Assembly (NCBI GenBank): GCA_900319235.1
Contig: ONNR01000008.1
Span: forward strand, 1-37,901
Direction of reading: 5' to 3'
Length of the DNA: 37,901 nt
Source: an uncultured Prevotellaceae bacterium
GTDB lineage: Bacteria; Bacteroidota; Bacteroidia; Bacteroidales; UBA3663
Shown piece after piece: positions 13,510 through 21,697 of the stretch. Position numbers and translations under genes: made by a program. The notes under the pieces were generated by a model. The model did no database searches, had not been told where the DNA came from, and saw nothing but the letters and a program-made list of their open reading frames with translations. Each line of letters starts with the position of its first letter. Position 1 is the first letter of the stretch.

Positions 13510-15684
13510 ATGCAAAATTCAAATGTCACTACCGCAAAAATAATGGGACTTGCAGCTTTGGCTGCAGTGCTCGTTTCGTGCAATAGGAAGGCCGATGCAC
13601 CCATCGACCGAGTGGCTCTGCTGGAGCGCAACAACCCCGTCGTAACCGCCATCGACACTATGGCGTCGCTGACAGTAGGCAATGGAGACTTCGCGATGAC
13701 CTTCGATGTCACCGGCCTTCAGACCTTCCCCGAAAAATACAGCAAAGGTGTGCCCCTTGGCACCATGTCGAGCTGGGGATGGCATAGTTTTGACAATCCA
13801 GAGAAGTACGACCCGAAGGAAGTACTTGTTGCCTACGACTTCGGCACGGGTAGCAAGGAGGCACTCTACTCACAGCAGGTGAATCCGAAGAAGGATGCCC
13901 GTAAGGCAGCCGCCTCCGACTGGTTGCGTGCCAATCCGCATCGTCTTCACTTGGGTAATCTGGGCCTCTTCATCGATGAAGGTGAGAACCCCGAGATCAC
14001 CGATATCAACCAGAAGCTCGACCTGCTGACGGGCACCATTACTTCCGACTACAAATACAATGGAATGCCTATGCACGTCGTGACGGCTTGTGCACCCGAA
14101 GCTGACGTCATTGGCGTGTCCATCGAAGCCGAGCAGCCTATGCCACTCGTGCTGCGTATTCCTGGTCCAACAGGCAAGCATTCCGACGATGCGAGCGACT
14201 GGCTCAACACGCCCGACTGCCTGCTGCGCGACAAGTCGTTCGTCGTGCCCTATGGCTTCACCATCGACATCGAGGGAGGCGAGGGCTGCGCCCTTGAGCA
14301 GATTGACAACAACAAGGTCCTCATCGAGCCTCGAAAGAACGAAACTGGTCGCTATGACCTGACTTTCCGCTGGCGTCCCGACACGCTTCAAAACGTGCCG
14401 GCTATGATGAATACCGCTGACGTCATTGCAGCCAGTGAAGCACATTGGAAGACCTTCTGGACAGAAGGTGCCGCTGTCGATTTCAGCGGCTGCACCGACC
14501 CACGTGCCAAGGAGATGGAGCGCCGCGTCGTGCTCAGCCAATATCTGTTGGCCATCAACAGCGCAGGACATACTCCTCCACAGGAGACAGGCTTAACCTA
14601 CAACTCATGGTTCGGCAAGTTCCATCTCGAGATGATCTATTGGCACCAGGCTTGGCTCCCGCTTTGGGGACATGGCGAACTGCTCGACCGCACCCTTTCG
14701 TGGTACAAGCAACCCGAACCGCACGCTCTAGCAAAAGAGATTGCCGAGCGACAAGGCTATAAAGGCGTGCGTTGGATGAAGATGACCGACCCAAGTGGCA
14801 TGGAGGCTCCTTCGAAGGTGGGCAGTTTCCTGATCTGGCAACAGCCTCATCCCATCTATCTTGCCGAACTTCTGCGTCGCAACGATCCTTCGGTGGTCGA
14901 TCGCTATTACGACATTGTGATGGAGACAGCCACGTTCATGGGTGATTTTGCCGTATTTGAGCCCGAAAACAATCGATTTGTTCTGAAGGGCAATATCCCT
15001 GCACAGGAGACCCTTCGTGCCGCCGAAGTAGTGAATTCGCCCTATGAACTTTCGGAATGGCGCACAGTGCTCATGATGGCCCAGCACTGGCGTGAGATCA
15101 AGGGAGAGGAGCGTGTGGCTCGTTGGGACTCAATCATCGACCTCATCGCGCCCTTGGCTTGGAAAGACGGCGCTGCCGACAATTCGGAATTCAATGTAGA
15201 TAAGAACAAGAAATACGGCAAGGTCTATCTGGCCTGCGAAACCAATCCCGATACTTACAGCGATCGTCGTCTGACCAGCGACCATATGGCTGTGCTTGGT
15301 GCCCTCGGCATTTATCCTGACTCGCGTCTCATAAACGACACCATCATGAGCAATACGCTTTCTTGGGTGATGGATAACTGGAACTGGAACCATACCTGGG
15401 GATGGGATTACCCGATGACAGCGATGTGTGCTGCCCGTTTGAATCGTCCGGACGATGCCGTATCGATTCTTTTGAACAAGGAACGTACAAATACCTATCT
15501 GCCCAACGGACACAACTTTCAGGACCAGCGTCTGCGCTGCTATCTGCCAGGCAATGGCGGACTGCTGACGGCTGTGGCTATGATGTGTGCTGGTTGGGAT
15601 GGCTGTGAACTGGGCAAGAATCCCGGTTGGCCTAAGGATGGTAAGTGGAATGTACGTTGGGAAGGTTTGAAACCTTTGCCATAA
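13510..15684 (+). CDS. lipoprotein with alpha/alpha-barrel glycosidase-like domain, family unassigned
   Basis: From the ATG just after the promoter it is 724 residues; the longer frame from 13342 would cross the promoter and the divergent gene. The N-terminus is a lipoprotein signal (hydrophobic run then LVSC, Cys24), so it is anchored in a membrane facing the periplasm or the cell surface. The N-terminal half looks like a beta-sandwich (TVGNGDFAMTFDVTGLQTFPE). The second half is rich in Trp and helices (SWFGKFHLEMIYWHQAWLPLW, WNWNHTWGWDYPM), as in six-hairpin glycosidases of the GH65/GH15/GH95 type. The first segment is like the start of GH65/GH95 sandwiches. Glu in FHLEM and Asp in GWDYPM are candidate catalytic residues, by inference only. 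I cannot name the family or substrate. Confidence 0.7.
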   Translation: MQNSNVTTAKIMGLAALAAVLVSCNRKADAPIDRVALLERNNPVVTAIDTMASLTVGNGDFAMTFDVTGLQTFPEKYSKGVPLGTMSSWGWHSFDNPEKYDPKEVLVAYDFGTGSKEALYSQQVNPKKDARKAAASDWLRANPHRLHLGNLGLFIDEGENPEITDINQKLDLLTGTITSDYKYNGMPMHVVTACAPEADVIGVSIEAEQPMPLVLRIPGPTGKHSDDASDWLNTPDCLLRDKSFVVPYGFTIDIEGGEGCALEQIDNNKVLIEPRKNETGRYDLTFRWRPDTLQNVPAMMNTADVIAASEAHWKTFWTEGAAVDFSGCTDPRAKEMERRVVLSQYLLAINSAGHTPPQETGLTYNSWFGKFHLEMIYWHQAWLPLWGHGELLDRTLSWYKQPEPHALAKEIAERQGYKGVRWMKMTDPSGMEAPSKVGSFLIWQQPHPIYLAELLRRNDPSVVDRYYDIVMETATFMGDFAVFEPENNRFVLKGNIPAQETLRAAEVVNSPYELSEWRTVLMMAQHWREIKGEERVARWDSIIDLIAPLAWKDGAADNSEFNVDKNKKYGKVYLACETNPDTYSDRRLTSDHMAVLGALGIYPDSRLINDTIMSNTLSWVMDNWNWNHTWGWDYPMTAMCAARLNRPDDAVSILLNKERTNTYLPNGHNFQDQRLRCYLPGNGGLLTAVAMMCAGWDGCELGKNPGWPKDGKWNVRWEGLKPLP

Positions 15685-15693
15685 TAATTAGTA

Positions 15694-16512
15694 ATGAATC
15701 AATTCAGTAGATCAATGTTTCGGGCTCTCAGTTGGCTCGAAAGGAGATATTATAGACTTAGCTTTTGGCCCCGACATGTTATAGGAATCCTGCTGGCACT
15801 TTCTTTGCTGGCAGGAGTAGTTGGCATCTGCTATGGAGGCTATTGTGGAGTGAAGGCTTGTGTCGAGTTTGTTGTCTCGGTGTTCAACGACGCCAAAGAA
15901 CTGTTTGAAGAAGAGGTAGATGACGAATACTGCTGGAGTTCGAAACATCATGCCGAATTCCCCGTCCCCGAAGACAAGCGGCATCCGAAGCGTGTGCCGA
16001 ACTTTGCGAGGGACTTTGCCTTTGTCAACGACGTGCATCTCACTGCAGCCACCGAACTGGGTATCACACCTGTTGAAAATCGGGAAATACTGTTTCAGAT
16101 GAAGGAAGAACTTGTGGAACTCAAGGACACGCGTTACTTCAAGGTTCTGCCGCTGACCAGTTCGTCACCCTATCTGGTGCCTCGTGCTGCCGATTTCCTG
16201 ACCGACTTGGGTCGATTGATGCAGGAATATAACGGCACAAAGTCACGCTTCCTCATTTCGAGTGTTTTGCGAACGCAAAGTGACGTGCAGAAGTTGAGCC
16301 GTGTGAATGTGAATGCTACAACCAACTCAACCCATTGCTACGGTACGACGTTCGACATCACTTACAACCGCTTTGACATTCATGGCAAAACGTGGGAAGG
16401 AAAACTCAAGGAAGACCTTGCCAAGGCGCTCTACGACCTGCAGGCGATGGGTTATTGCTATGTGAAATATGAAATCAAGCAGCCCTGTTTCCATGTGACG
16501 GTTCGACCGTGA
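15694..16512 (+). CDS. DUF5715 family, M15-like membrane-anchored protein
   Basis: A 272-residue protein with an N-terminal membrane helix (~28-52). The C-terminal domain has the layout of the hedgehog/DD-peptidase fold: LISSVLRTQSDVQ (R193), STHCYGTTFDI (H214, D221) and CFHVTV (H267). H214, D221 and H267 match the zinc ligands of M15/VanY carboxypeptidases. It is therefore likely to sit on the inner membrane and act on, or bind, peptidoglycan peptides. It starts 9 bases after the glycosidase-like gene and is probably cotranscribed with it. Enzymatic activity is an inference; the family assignment to DUF5715 is from recall. Confidence 0.78.
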   Translation: MNQFSRSMFRALSWLERRYYRLSFWPRHVIGILLALSLLAGVVGICYGGYCGVKACVEFVVSVFNDAKELFEEEVDDEYCWSSKHHAEFPVPEDKRHPKRVPNFARDFAFVNDVHLTAATELGITPVENREILFQMKEELVELKDTRYFKVLPLTSSSPYLVPRAADFLTDLGRLMQEYNGTKSRFLISSVLRTQSDVQKLSRVNVNATTNSTHCYGTTFDITYNRFDIHGKTWEGKLKEDLAKALYDLQAMGYCYVKYEIKQPCFHVTVRP

Positions 16513-16564
16513 CAAACAGAAATCTATATTTTCGAAAATAATTTTTGCTCTTTATACAATAAAA

Positions 16565-16617
16565 TTCATAGGCACACGTTTTATTAATGACTAACCAATA
16601 AAACGTGTGCCTATGAA
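16565..16617. repeat. 20-bp perfect inverted repeat
   Basis: TTCATAGGCACACGTTTTAT (16565-16584) is matched exactly by its complement at 16598-16617, with a 13-base loop. No T-run follows on the plus strand, so it is not a classical terminator. The right arm ends in CCTATGAA and contains the ATG of the small frame that follows. Confidence 0.95.
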
Positions 16618-16774
16618 GCATAGATTTACTTCCTTACTATCTTCAATACCGGGTCCTCGTCGGGAGACCATCCACAAACTGCAGATGTTGGCTCGCTGCT
16701 ATAACCCGAGCAATGTAGAAAATCTAAAAGATCGATGGTTCGACGAACATGCGCTGACCGGCGAAGCCATCTAA
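16613..16774 (+). CDS. possible 53-residue basic protein
   Basis: An open frame starting MKHRFTSLLSSIPGPRRETI, going on with a helix-like HKLQMLARCYNPSNVENLKD and ending LTGEAI-stop. Its composition looks protein-like and no frame shift is needed. The start codon lies inside the right arm of the 20-bp inverted repeat. The last ~50 bases overlap the convergent gene at 16724-18706 in antisense. I recognise no family and see no clear promoter. It could be a real small gene, a remnant, or chance. Confidence 0.4.
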   Translation: MKHRFTSLLSSIPGPRRETIHKLQMLARCYNPSNVENLKDRWFDEHALTGEAI

Positions 16775-18706
16775 GTCCGTAAGACAGATGCCCGTAATGA
16801 TATGCAGCATCTCGAGCGACGATGGTTCAGACCCCACAATCTGTGGACCCAGCTGGCCCCCGCATTCCGGAGCGATCAACAGGTATTGTTCTTTATGTCC
16901 GCCATTTCCCTTCAACTTTAGGGAGATGGCGGTATCGTTTTTCAATTGATCGACAAATCCCTTCAAACCGCCCTTGTCTTGGCTGTAGAGCCCTGCGACA
17001 CGGTCCACGATGCTCACGTTGAGGATGGGTGGCAAAGTGCCGTCTGTGATGCGTTGGTGGATGTAACTGTCGATGTCGTTGCTAAGTCCGTCGCGCAGAC
17101 GATGTAGCAAGTCTTCGGCATGAAGCGGTGGCATCTCGCCGTAAAGCATCTTCGATATTACGAGGTAATCGTGCTGGAGCTGGGTCGTGTCCAATCGAAT
17201 TGCCTGTACGGCATCGACGATGGGCTGCACGGGGAAGGTGGTGTCGAGGGCTGAGGGCGGATTGTCGTTCAAATATTGTTGTGTCGTCTCAAATGCCTCC
17301 TGGCAAACCTGTGCAAGGTGTTCCGACTGGCTGGATAGGGCAGATACTTGAGGAATGAACTCATTGAGCAACTTAGTGGCAAAGGCGGCACCTTCGTATT
17401 GGGTGCGCTGGATGTAGTAGCCGGTGATTGTCGACTGATAGTCATCGAAGAGGTTCTTGTCCTTGCCACGCATACGGTCAAAGAATCCGAATTTTTCCCA
17501 ACGATGGATGTAGTCCTTAATCGTCTCATCGGTATGTTCCAACGTTTTTCCAAGGTCGGCTTGTCGTTGGCTGAAATGGAGTGTCAGTAATTGCAGGTGG
17601 TTGATGATGGAACGTACAATGTCCTGACCCGTTTCGGGTGGATACGCTAAGTTGAGCAGAATCTTTTGAAGTTTTTCCTTCAATGTGCAAAGCAGAGCCA
17701 GGCAATAGTCGGGTGTCTTCTTCTTCTCCTGTCGATAGAAGTATTCGACGCCCATATTTCTATATCGGGTCTGGTAATCGACTTCTAGATTATTGCGAAG
17801 CTGCGAGGCCCATTCGTCGCGTGGTTTGTCCTGCAGGTCCTGCACGATGCGCTCCACGGCTTGCTGCCAATATTCATCGACATTTTGCCATGTGACTCCC
17901 GACGCACGGTTGAGGGCAAGGAAATGGTTGCCCGTCAAGTCGGTGAGTTCTTCCGACAAGGGAAGGTCTGTAAGAAGTTCGCTGACGTGTTCGTTGCACT
18001 GCTCCATACTGATCGGATTGACATTTGGACGGCTCAGTCCGAGCAAGGCGTTTAGGTAGCTCTGATGAATGTAGTGGCGTATCTCGTCGTCGGGATAACT
18101 GATGCCACTGACGTTAAACGAACTGAAAATGGCCGGAAACTCCATCTCGAAGGCAGTCTCGTAGGTTTTCGGCCGACGCAGTTTGTTGAGGTAACCGTAA
18201 CGTTCCACCAGGTCGAGTGCCTCACTCTCCTGTGTGATGTCGAAAAGAAAATGCGCCAGCGACACCTGGGAACTATCGTGATAGAGGAAACAGTGGGAGA
18301 TGAGTTGTACGTCAGGATAATCGTTGATGCCGTTGTTGATGGCCACGAGGCTGTTCCACGCATTCTTCTTCTGGATTGCAGAGCAGGTGTCAAGGTCAGG
18401 CAAAAGGGCATAGACATAGGATGGAACATCGTACAGACGACGTATCATCGTTATGGCTTGTATGATCTGTTGGCCCATCATAGGTTCGTCGAGCGTAGCG
18501 CAAATGTGGAATCCGAGTTCGCTGGGCATACCAGCTCTGCGCTGCTGCTCGTTTACTTCGTGCACAAACTCACGCTCCTCCAGTTGGTGTGACTGGAAGA
18601 GCAGAGTCGTGTTACGTCCAACGAGCGAAGCCTGGATGAACCGACGATAGACGGGATGCTGGATACGCGATTGATTGTATCCGAGAAAAATGATGATGTG
18701 TCTCAC
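16724..18706 (-). CDS. unknown 661-aa protein, possibly a degenerate tubulin-like fold
   Basis: The open frame extends to 18853 inside tdk, but the likely start is the GTG at 18706, which overlaps the tdk stop as GTGA; this gives about 660 residues. It has no signal peptide or membrane helix and is largely helical after residue 250. The N-terminus (RHIIIFLGYNQSR, 2-14) and residues 66-125 (FHICATLDEPMMGQQ, helix, VYALLPDLD, KKNAWNSLVAIN) follow the order of bacterial tubulin-like proteins of the Tubulin_2 type, strand, glycine loop, helix, LLP strand, N-A-L helix. The glycine-rich GTP loops, however, are replaced by YNQS and DEPMMG. The C-terminus (IVGSEPSSLEMLHIITGI) also resembles that family. 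This is my inference from pattern, not an established match. Role unknown. Confidence 0.75.
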   Translation of the reverse strand: MRHIIIFLGYNQSRIQHPVYRRFIQASLVGRNTTLLFQSHQLEEREFVHEVNEQQRRAGMPSELGFHICATLDEPMMGQQIIQAITMIRRLYDVPSYVYALLPDLDTCSAIQKKNAWNSLVAINNGINDYPDVQLISHCFLYHDSSQVSLAHFLFDITQESEALDLVERYGYLNKLRRPKTYETAFEMEFPAIFSSFNVSGISYPDDEIRHYIHQSYLNALLGLSRPNVNPISMEQCNEHVSELLTDLPLSEELTDLTGNHFLALNRASGVTWQNVDEYWQQAVERIVQDLQDKPRDEWASQLRNNLEVDYQTRYRNMGVEYFYRQEKKKTPDYCLALLCTLKEKLQKILLNLAYPPETGQDIVRSIINHLQLLTLHFSQRQADLGKTLEHTDETIKDYIHRWEKFGFFDRMRGKDKNLFDDYQSTITGYYIQRTQYEGAAFATKLLNEFIPQVSALSSQSEHLAQVCQEAFETTQQYLNDNPPSALDTTFPVQPIVDAVQAIRLDTTQLQHDYLVISKMLYGEMPPLHAEDLLHRLRDGLSNDIDSYIHQRITDGTLPPILNVSIVDRVAGLYSQDKGGLKGFVDQLKNDTAISLKLKGNGGHKEQYLLIAPECGGQLGPQIVGSEPSSLEMLHIITGICLTDLDGFAGQRMFVEPSIF

Positions 18707-19284
18707 TTCTTTTCCTGCATCATTTCGGCATAGCAACAACGGCACAGTGGCATATACTCCTGCTTGGCACCAATCATCACCTGCTGGCTGGCATTGGAGA
18801 TTCGATACGAAAAGTTGGCCAGATGACCGCACTTCATGCAGATGGCGCGGCATTTATAGACGTCGTCGGCCATTGCCATCAGGTCGGGCATTGGGCCAAA
18901 AGGCTGGCCTAGGTAGTCCATGTCGAGGCCAGCGATAATGACTCGCTTTCCCTGGTCAACCAGTTCACGTACGACGTCGAGAACATTCACGTCGAAGAAC
19001 TGTGCTTCGTCGATGGCAACAACTTCAGTGTCGGCCTCTACCAGGTTGCTGATTACACGGGCGTTTTGCACGGGGATGGCTTCGCTCGTGCTGTTGGCAT
19101 GGCTGACAATGTCGGTCTTGCTATATCGGCTGTCGATGGTTGGTTTGAAGATCTGTATCTTGCGCTTGGCAATCTTCACACGGTTGATGCGACGGATGAG
19201 TTCTTCTGTCTTACCCGAAAACATCGAGCCGCAAATCACTTCAATGCTTCCGCATTGGCGTAGGTGGATATTCTCTAAATACAT
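18703..19284 (-). CDS. tdk: thymidine kinase (type II, TK1-like)
   Basis: Phosphorylates thymidine in the salvage pathway. It is 193 residues, normal for the family. P-loop GSMFSGKT (19-26), magnesium site DEAQFF (D92, E93), the substrate lasso start GLDMDYLGQPFGPM (119-132), and a four-cysteine zinc site (C149/C152 and C181/C184). It is 15 bases downstream of the Na/Pi gene and overlaps the next gene by 4 bases, so it sits inside a longer operon. Confidence 0.97.
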   Translation of the reverse strand: MYLENIHLRQCGSIEVICGSMFSGKTEELIRRINRVKIAKRKIQIFKPTIDSRYSKTDIVSHANSTSEAIPVQNARVISNLVEADTEVVAIDEAQFFDVNVLDVVRELVDQGKRVIIAGLDMDYLGQPFGPMPDLMAMADDVYKCRAICMKCGHLANFSYRISNASQQVMIGAKQEYMPLCRCCYAEMMQEKK

Positions 19285-19299
19285 TATATTATAATTTAT

Positions 19300-20982
19300 T
19301 TATTCGCTTGCTGCTGAAATGACGTTAATCACGTAGTCACCGATTTTTTCGCATTCGTTGATGATGTGCATGAAGAAGGAGTGCTGATAGTAGTCGATCT
19401 TCTTGCGGTCGAGTGAGTCGAATATTTCGTTACGTAACTGATTCCTGAGGTTGTTGATCTCGTCTTCGTGGTTGTAAGCCTTGTTGAGAGCGCTTTGCGG
19501 CACCTGATCCATAGCCAAAACCTTGAGCATGTGAGCCAGGGCAATATCGATGAGCGACATCATCTGAGAGAGATTCTTGTTCATATCGGGAGTGAAGCGC
19601 ACACGCTGCTCATACTTCTGATAGAGCACCATCGAGATGTGGCAGATGGCATCGGCTATCGATTCCAGTTCGTCCACCTCCTTGTAGAGGTTGCGACTCA
19701 GTTGCTCACCTGAATAGGAGAGGGTCTTGGGCGATACGCTATTGAGGAATTTTGCTATTTCGAGTTCTGCACTGTCACTGTCTTCCTCCATACGACGGAT
19801 GCGCTGATTCAGTTCAAGTTGCTTTTCCGAACCCATTTGTTCATCGAGCATCGTCCGGACCATCCCAAACATCTTGTACACCTCTTCACCATAGCGCGAA
19901 GCTTCCTTCTGAACCTGCACGAGGGCCATCTCGCTCGATGCAGTCATAAAGCCCGTGTTGATGTACTGTAGTTTGAAATCCTTTTCCAGGTCTTCCTTTT
20001 CGGGAATGAGGCGCGTCAGGAGGCGCGCAATCTGTGTGGTGAGCGGCAGCATCAGGCAGAGGCTGATGAAGTTGAACACGGTGTGGAACATTGCAAGTCC
20101 CATTGCAACATTATCTACCTCATGGGGATCGCCCAGTCCGATGTGGCTGCAAAGGTAGCTGATGGCATCACATAGGTAATAGAAGATTGCCAAGGCCCAG
20201 ACCATACCCAATACGTTGAACAGCAGGTGGCCCAATGCGGCTCGCTTGGCCATGGTGTTGGCCGAAAGGGTGGCAAGCATGGGGATGAGGCATGTGCCGA
20301 TATTGGAGCCCAGCACGAGGGCGCATCCCATCTCAAACGAGATCCATTGGTTGACGCACATCAGCAAGGCGATAGCGAAAGTGGCGCTTGTAGCCTGCAC
20401 AACCATTGTAAGCAACATACCGGCCACCAGAAAGATGAGAATCGAGGGATAACCCATCGCACTCGAATCGTGCAGCACGTCAATCACTGCCGGCATCTGC
20501 GAGACGACGGGCACAAGGTGCTTCAGTTCCTCCAAGCCGAGGAAGAGCAGCGAAAAGCCGATTATAAACTCACCCCAGGCATTACCGCGACCGCTGTTCG
20601 AATTGAAAAAGGGAAGCGAAAGCGCTATGAGCGGGAAAATGAGAAAAGCGATATTGAACTTGAAACTGAACAGTGCAATGATCCACGTCGTCAGCGTCGT
20701 GCCCACATTGGCTCCCATGATGACGGCCATCGATTGAGCCAGTGTGACCAGTCCACCATTGACAAACGAAACGACAATCACCGTCGTAGCCGACGAAGAT
20801 TGGATAAGGGCCGTGATGAGCACGCCCATCAGCATCGCGGCAAAGCGGTTGCTACGCATCGCCGACAAAGCCTTGCGGAGGCTGTCGCCAGCAGCCTTCT
20901 GCAGGCCTTCGCTCATCAGCCTCAGTCCGTAAAGGAAAAGACCGATGGCACCAATCAACGTCAAGACGTCAATCCAAGTCAT
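19300..20982 (-). CDS. second Na+/phosphate cotransporter with PhoU-like tail
   Basis: A 560-residue paralogue of the protein at 2575-4323, with the same arrangement: membrane repeats to ~residue 330 and a helical PhoU-like tail. The first repeat keeps QSSSATT (61-67) and GANVGTT (90-96). In the second, the QSS motif has become QATS (196-199), while GSNIGT (225-230) remains. Since both QSS motifs form the sodium/phosphate site in characterised relatives, ion binding may differ from that of the paralogue. It lies 16 bases downstream of the LytTR regulator gene and 15 upstream of tdk. Confidence 0.92.
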   Translation of the reverse strand: MTWIDVLTLIGAIGLFLYGLRLMSEGLQKAAGDSLRKALSAMRSNRFAAMLMGVLITALIQSSSATTVIVVSFVNGGLVTLAQSMAVIMGANVGTTLTTWIIALFSFKFNIAFLIFPLIALSLPFFNSNSGRGNAWGEFIIGFSLLFLGLEELKHLVPVVSQMPAVIDVLHDSSAMGYPSILIFLVAGMLLTMVVQATSATFAIALLMCVNQWISFEMGCALVLGSNIGTCLIPMLATLSANTMAKRAALGHLLFNVLGMVWALAIFYYLCDAISYLCSHIGLGDPHEVDNVAMGLAMFHTVFNFISLCLMLPLTTQIARLLTRLIPEKEDLEKDFKLQYINTGFMTASSEMALVQVQKEASRYGEEVYKMFGMVRTMLDEQMGSEKQLELNQRIRRMEEDSDSAELEIAKFLNSVSPKTLSYSGEQLSRNLYKEVDELESIADAICHISMVLYQKYEQRVRFTPDMNKNLSQMMSLIDIALAHMLKVLAMDQVPQSALNKAYNHEDEINNLRNQLRNEIFDSLDRKKIDYYQHSFFMHIINECEKIGDYVINVISAASE

Positions 20983-20998
20983 GGTTTTCAGTATGATT

Positions 20999-21685
20999 TT
21001 ATATTAAAGCCTTTAGTGCTTGTCTGAACGAATCGCGGTAAGTTCGGCCGATAGGCAACTCCTCGCCAGTGGTTAGTGACACAACGCTCGCGCTGAAGTT
21101 CTTGACGTGCTTGAGACCCACTAGATAACTGCGTTGTATGCGCGAGAAGAGTATCGCGGGCAATTGTTGCTCGAAACCTGTCAAGGTACCTATGGTCGAG
21201 AGTTTTCGCCCATCGGCGAGTGTGAACTCCGTGTAGTCCTTTTGTGCTGCCAGACTCACGATGTCGATGATACGGATTGGTACGGTTCGTCCGTCCACCC
21301 GAATGCTTACAAAGGGTTCAGGACGAACTTTGTCAAGTGCTTGCCGCAGGCGGTCGAGGGTATATGGCTTGAGCAGATAATCGGCTACACCGAAGTTGAA
21401 TCCGTCGATGGCATACTGGTCGTAGGCAGAGGTAATAATCACCTTGAGATTCTTTTTCCCTGAAGACTGTCCTGGTGTCTGTAATTGCTGGAGCACTTCG
21501 ATTCCTGTCAGTCCTGGCATTTGGATGTCCAAGAAGAGCAGGTCGGGCGTAGGCATAGTCTTAAGGGCTTCAACAAGGTCTGTACCATTGTCAAACACTG
21601 TCGTATCCTCTTCTCCCAGTTTTTGTAGGAAGAGTTGCAGTTTCTGGGCAGCTAGAGGTTCGTCTTCGGCTATAAATATCCGCAT
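20999..21685 (-). CDS. LytTR-type response regulator
   Basis: A 228-residue two-component regulator. The receiver domain (1-120) has the acidic pair E7/D8, the phosphorylated Asp at D53 (LFLDIQMPG) and the Lys of LLKPYTL. The LytTR DNA-binding domain follows (~125-228: VSLAAQKDYTEFTLADGR, then RIQRSYLVGLKHV and LPIGRTYRD). No histidine kinase is encoded in the window, so its partner is elsewhere. It sits between a GT9 glycosyltransferase and a Na/Pi cotransporter in the same run of genes. Targets unknown. Confidence 0.95.
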   Translation of the reverse strand: MRIFIAEDEPLAAQKLQLFLQKLGEEDTTVFDNGTDLVEALKTMPTPDLLFLDIQMPGLTGIEVLQQLQTPGQSSGKKNLKVIITSAYDQYAIDGFNFGVADYLLKPYTLDRLRQALDKVRPEPFVSIRVDGRTVPIRIIDIVSLAAQKDYTEFTLADGRKLSTIGTLTGFEQQLPAILFSRIQRSYLVGLKHVKNFSASVVSLTTGEELPIGRTYRDSFRQALKALI

Positions 21686-21697
21686 AATCTATAGGAG

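Noticed and set aside
16565..16617. Intrinsic terminator of the DUF5715 gene
   Set aside because: There is no T-run after the stem, the loop side is AT-rich and the base GC-rich, and an ATG lies in the arm. A Rho-type or structural role cannot be excluded.
18707..18853. N-terminal extension of the 661-aa protein (start at 18853)
   Set aside because: It lies entirely within tdk in another frame. The GTG at 18706 overlapping the tdk stop is the natural coupled start.
20227..21027. 266-codon plus-strand frame opposite the second Na/Pi gene
   Set aside because: His/Arg/Gln-rich shadow of an intact transporter gene.
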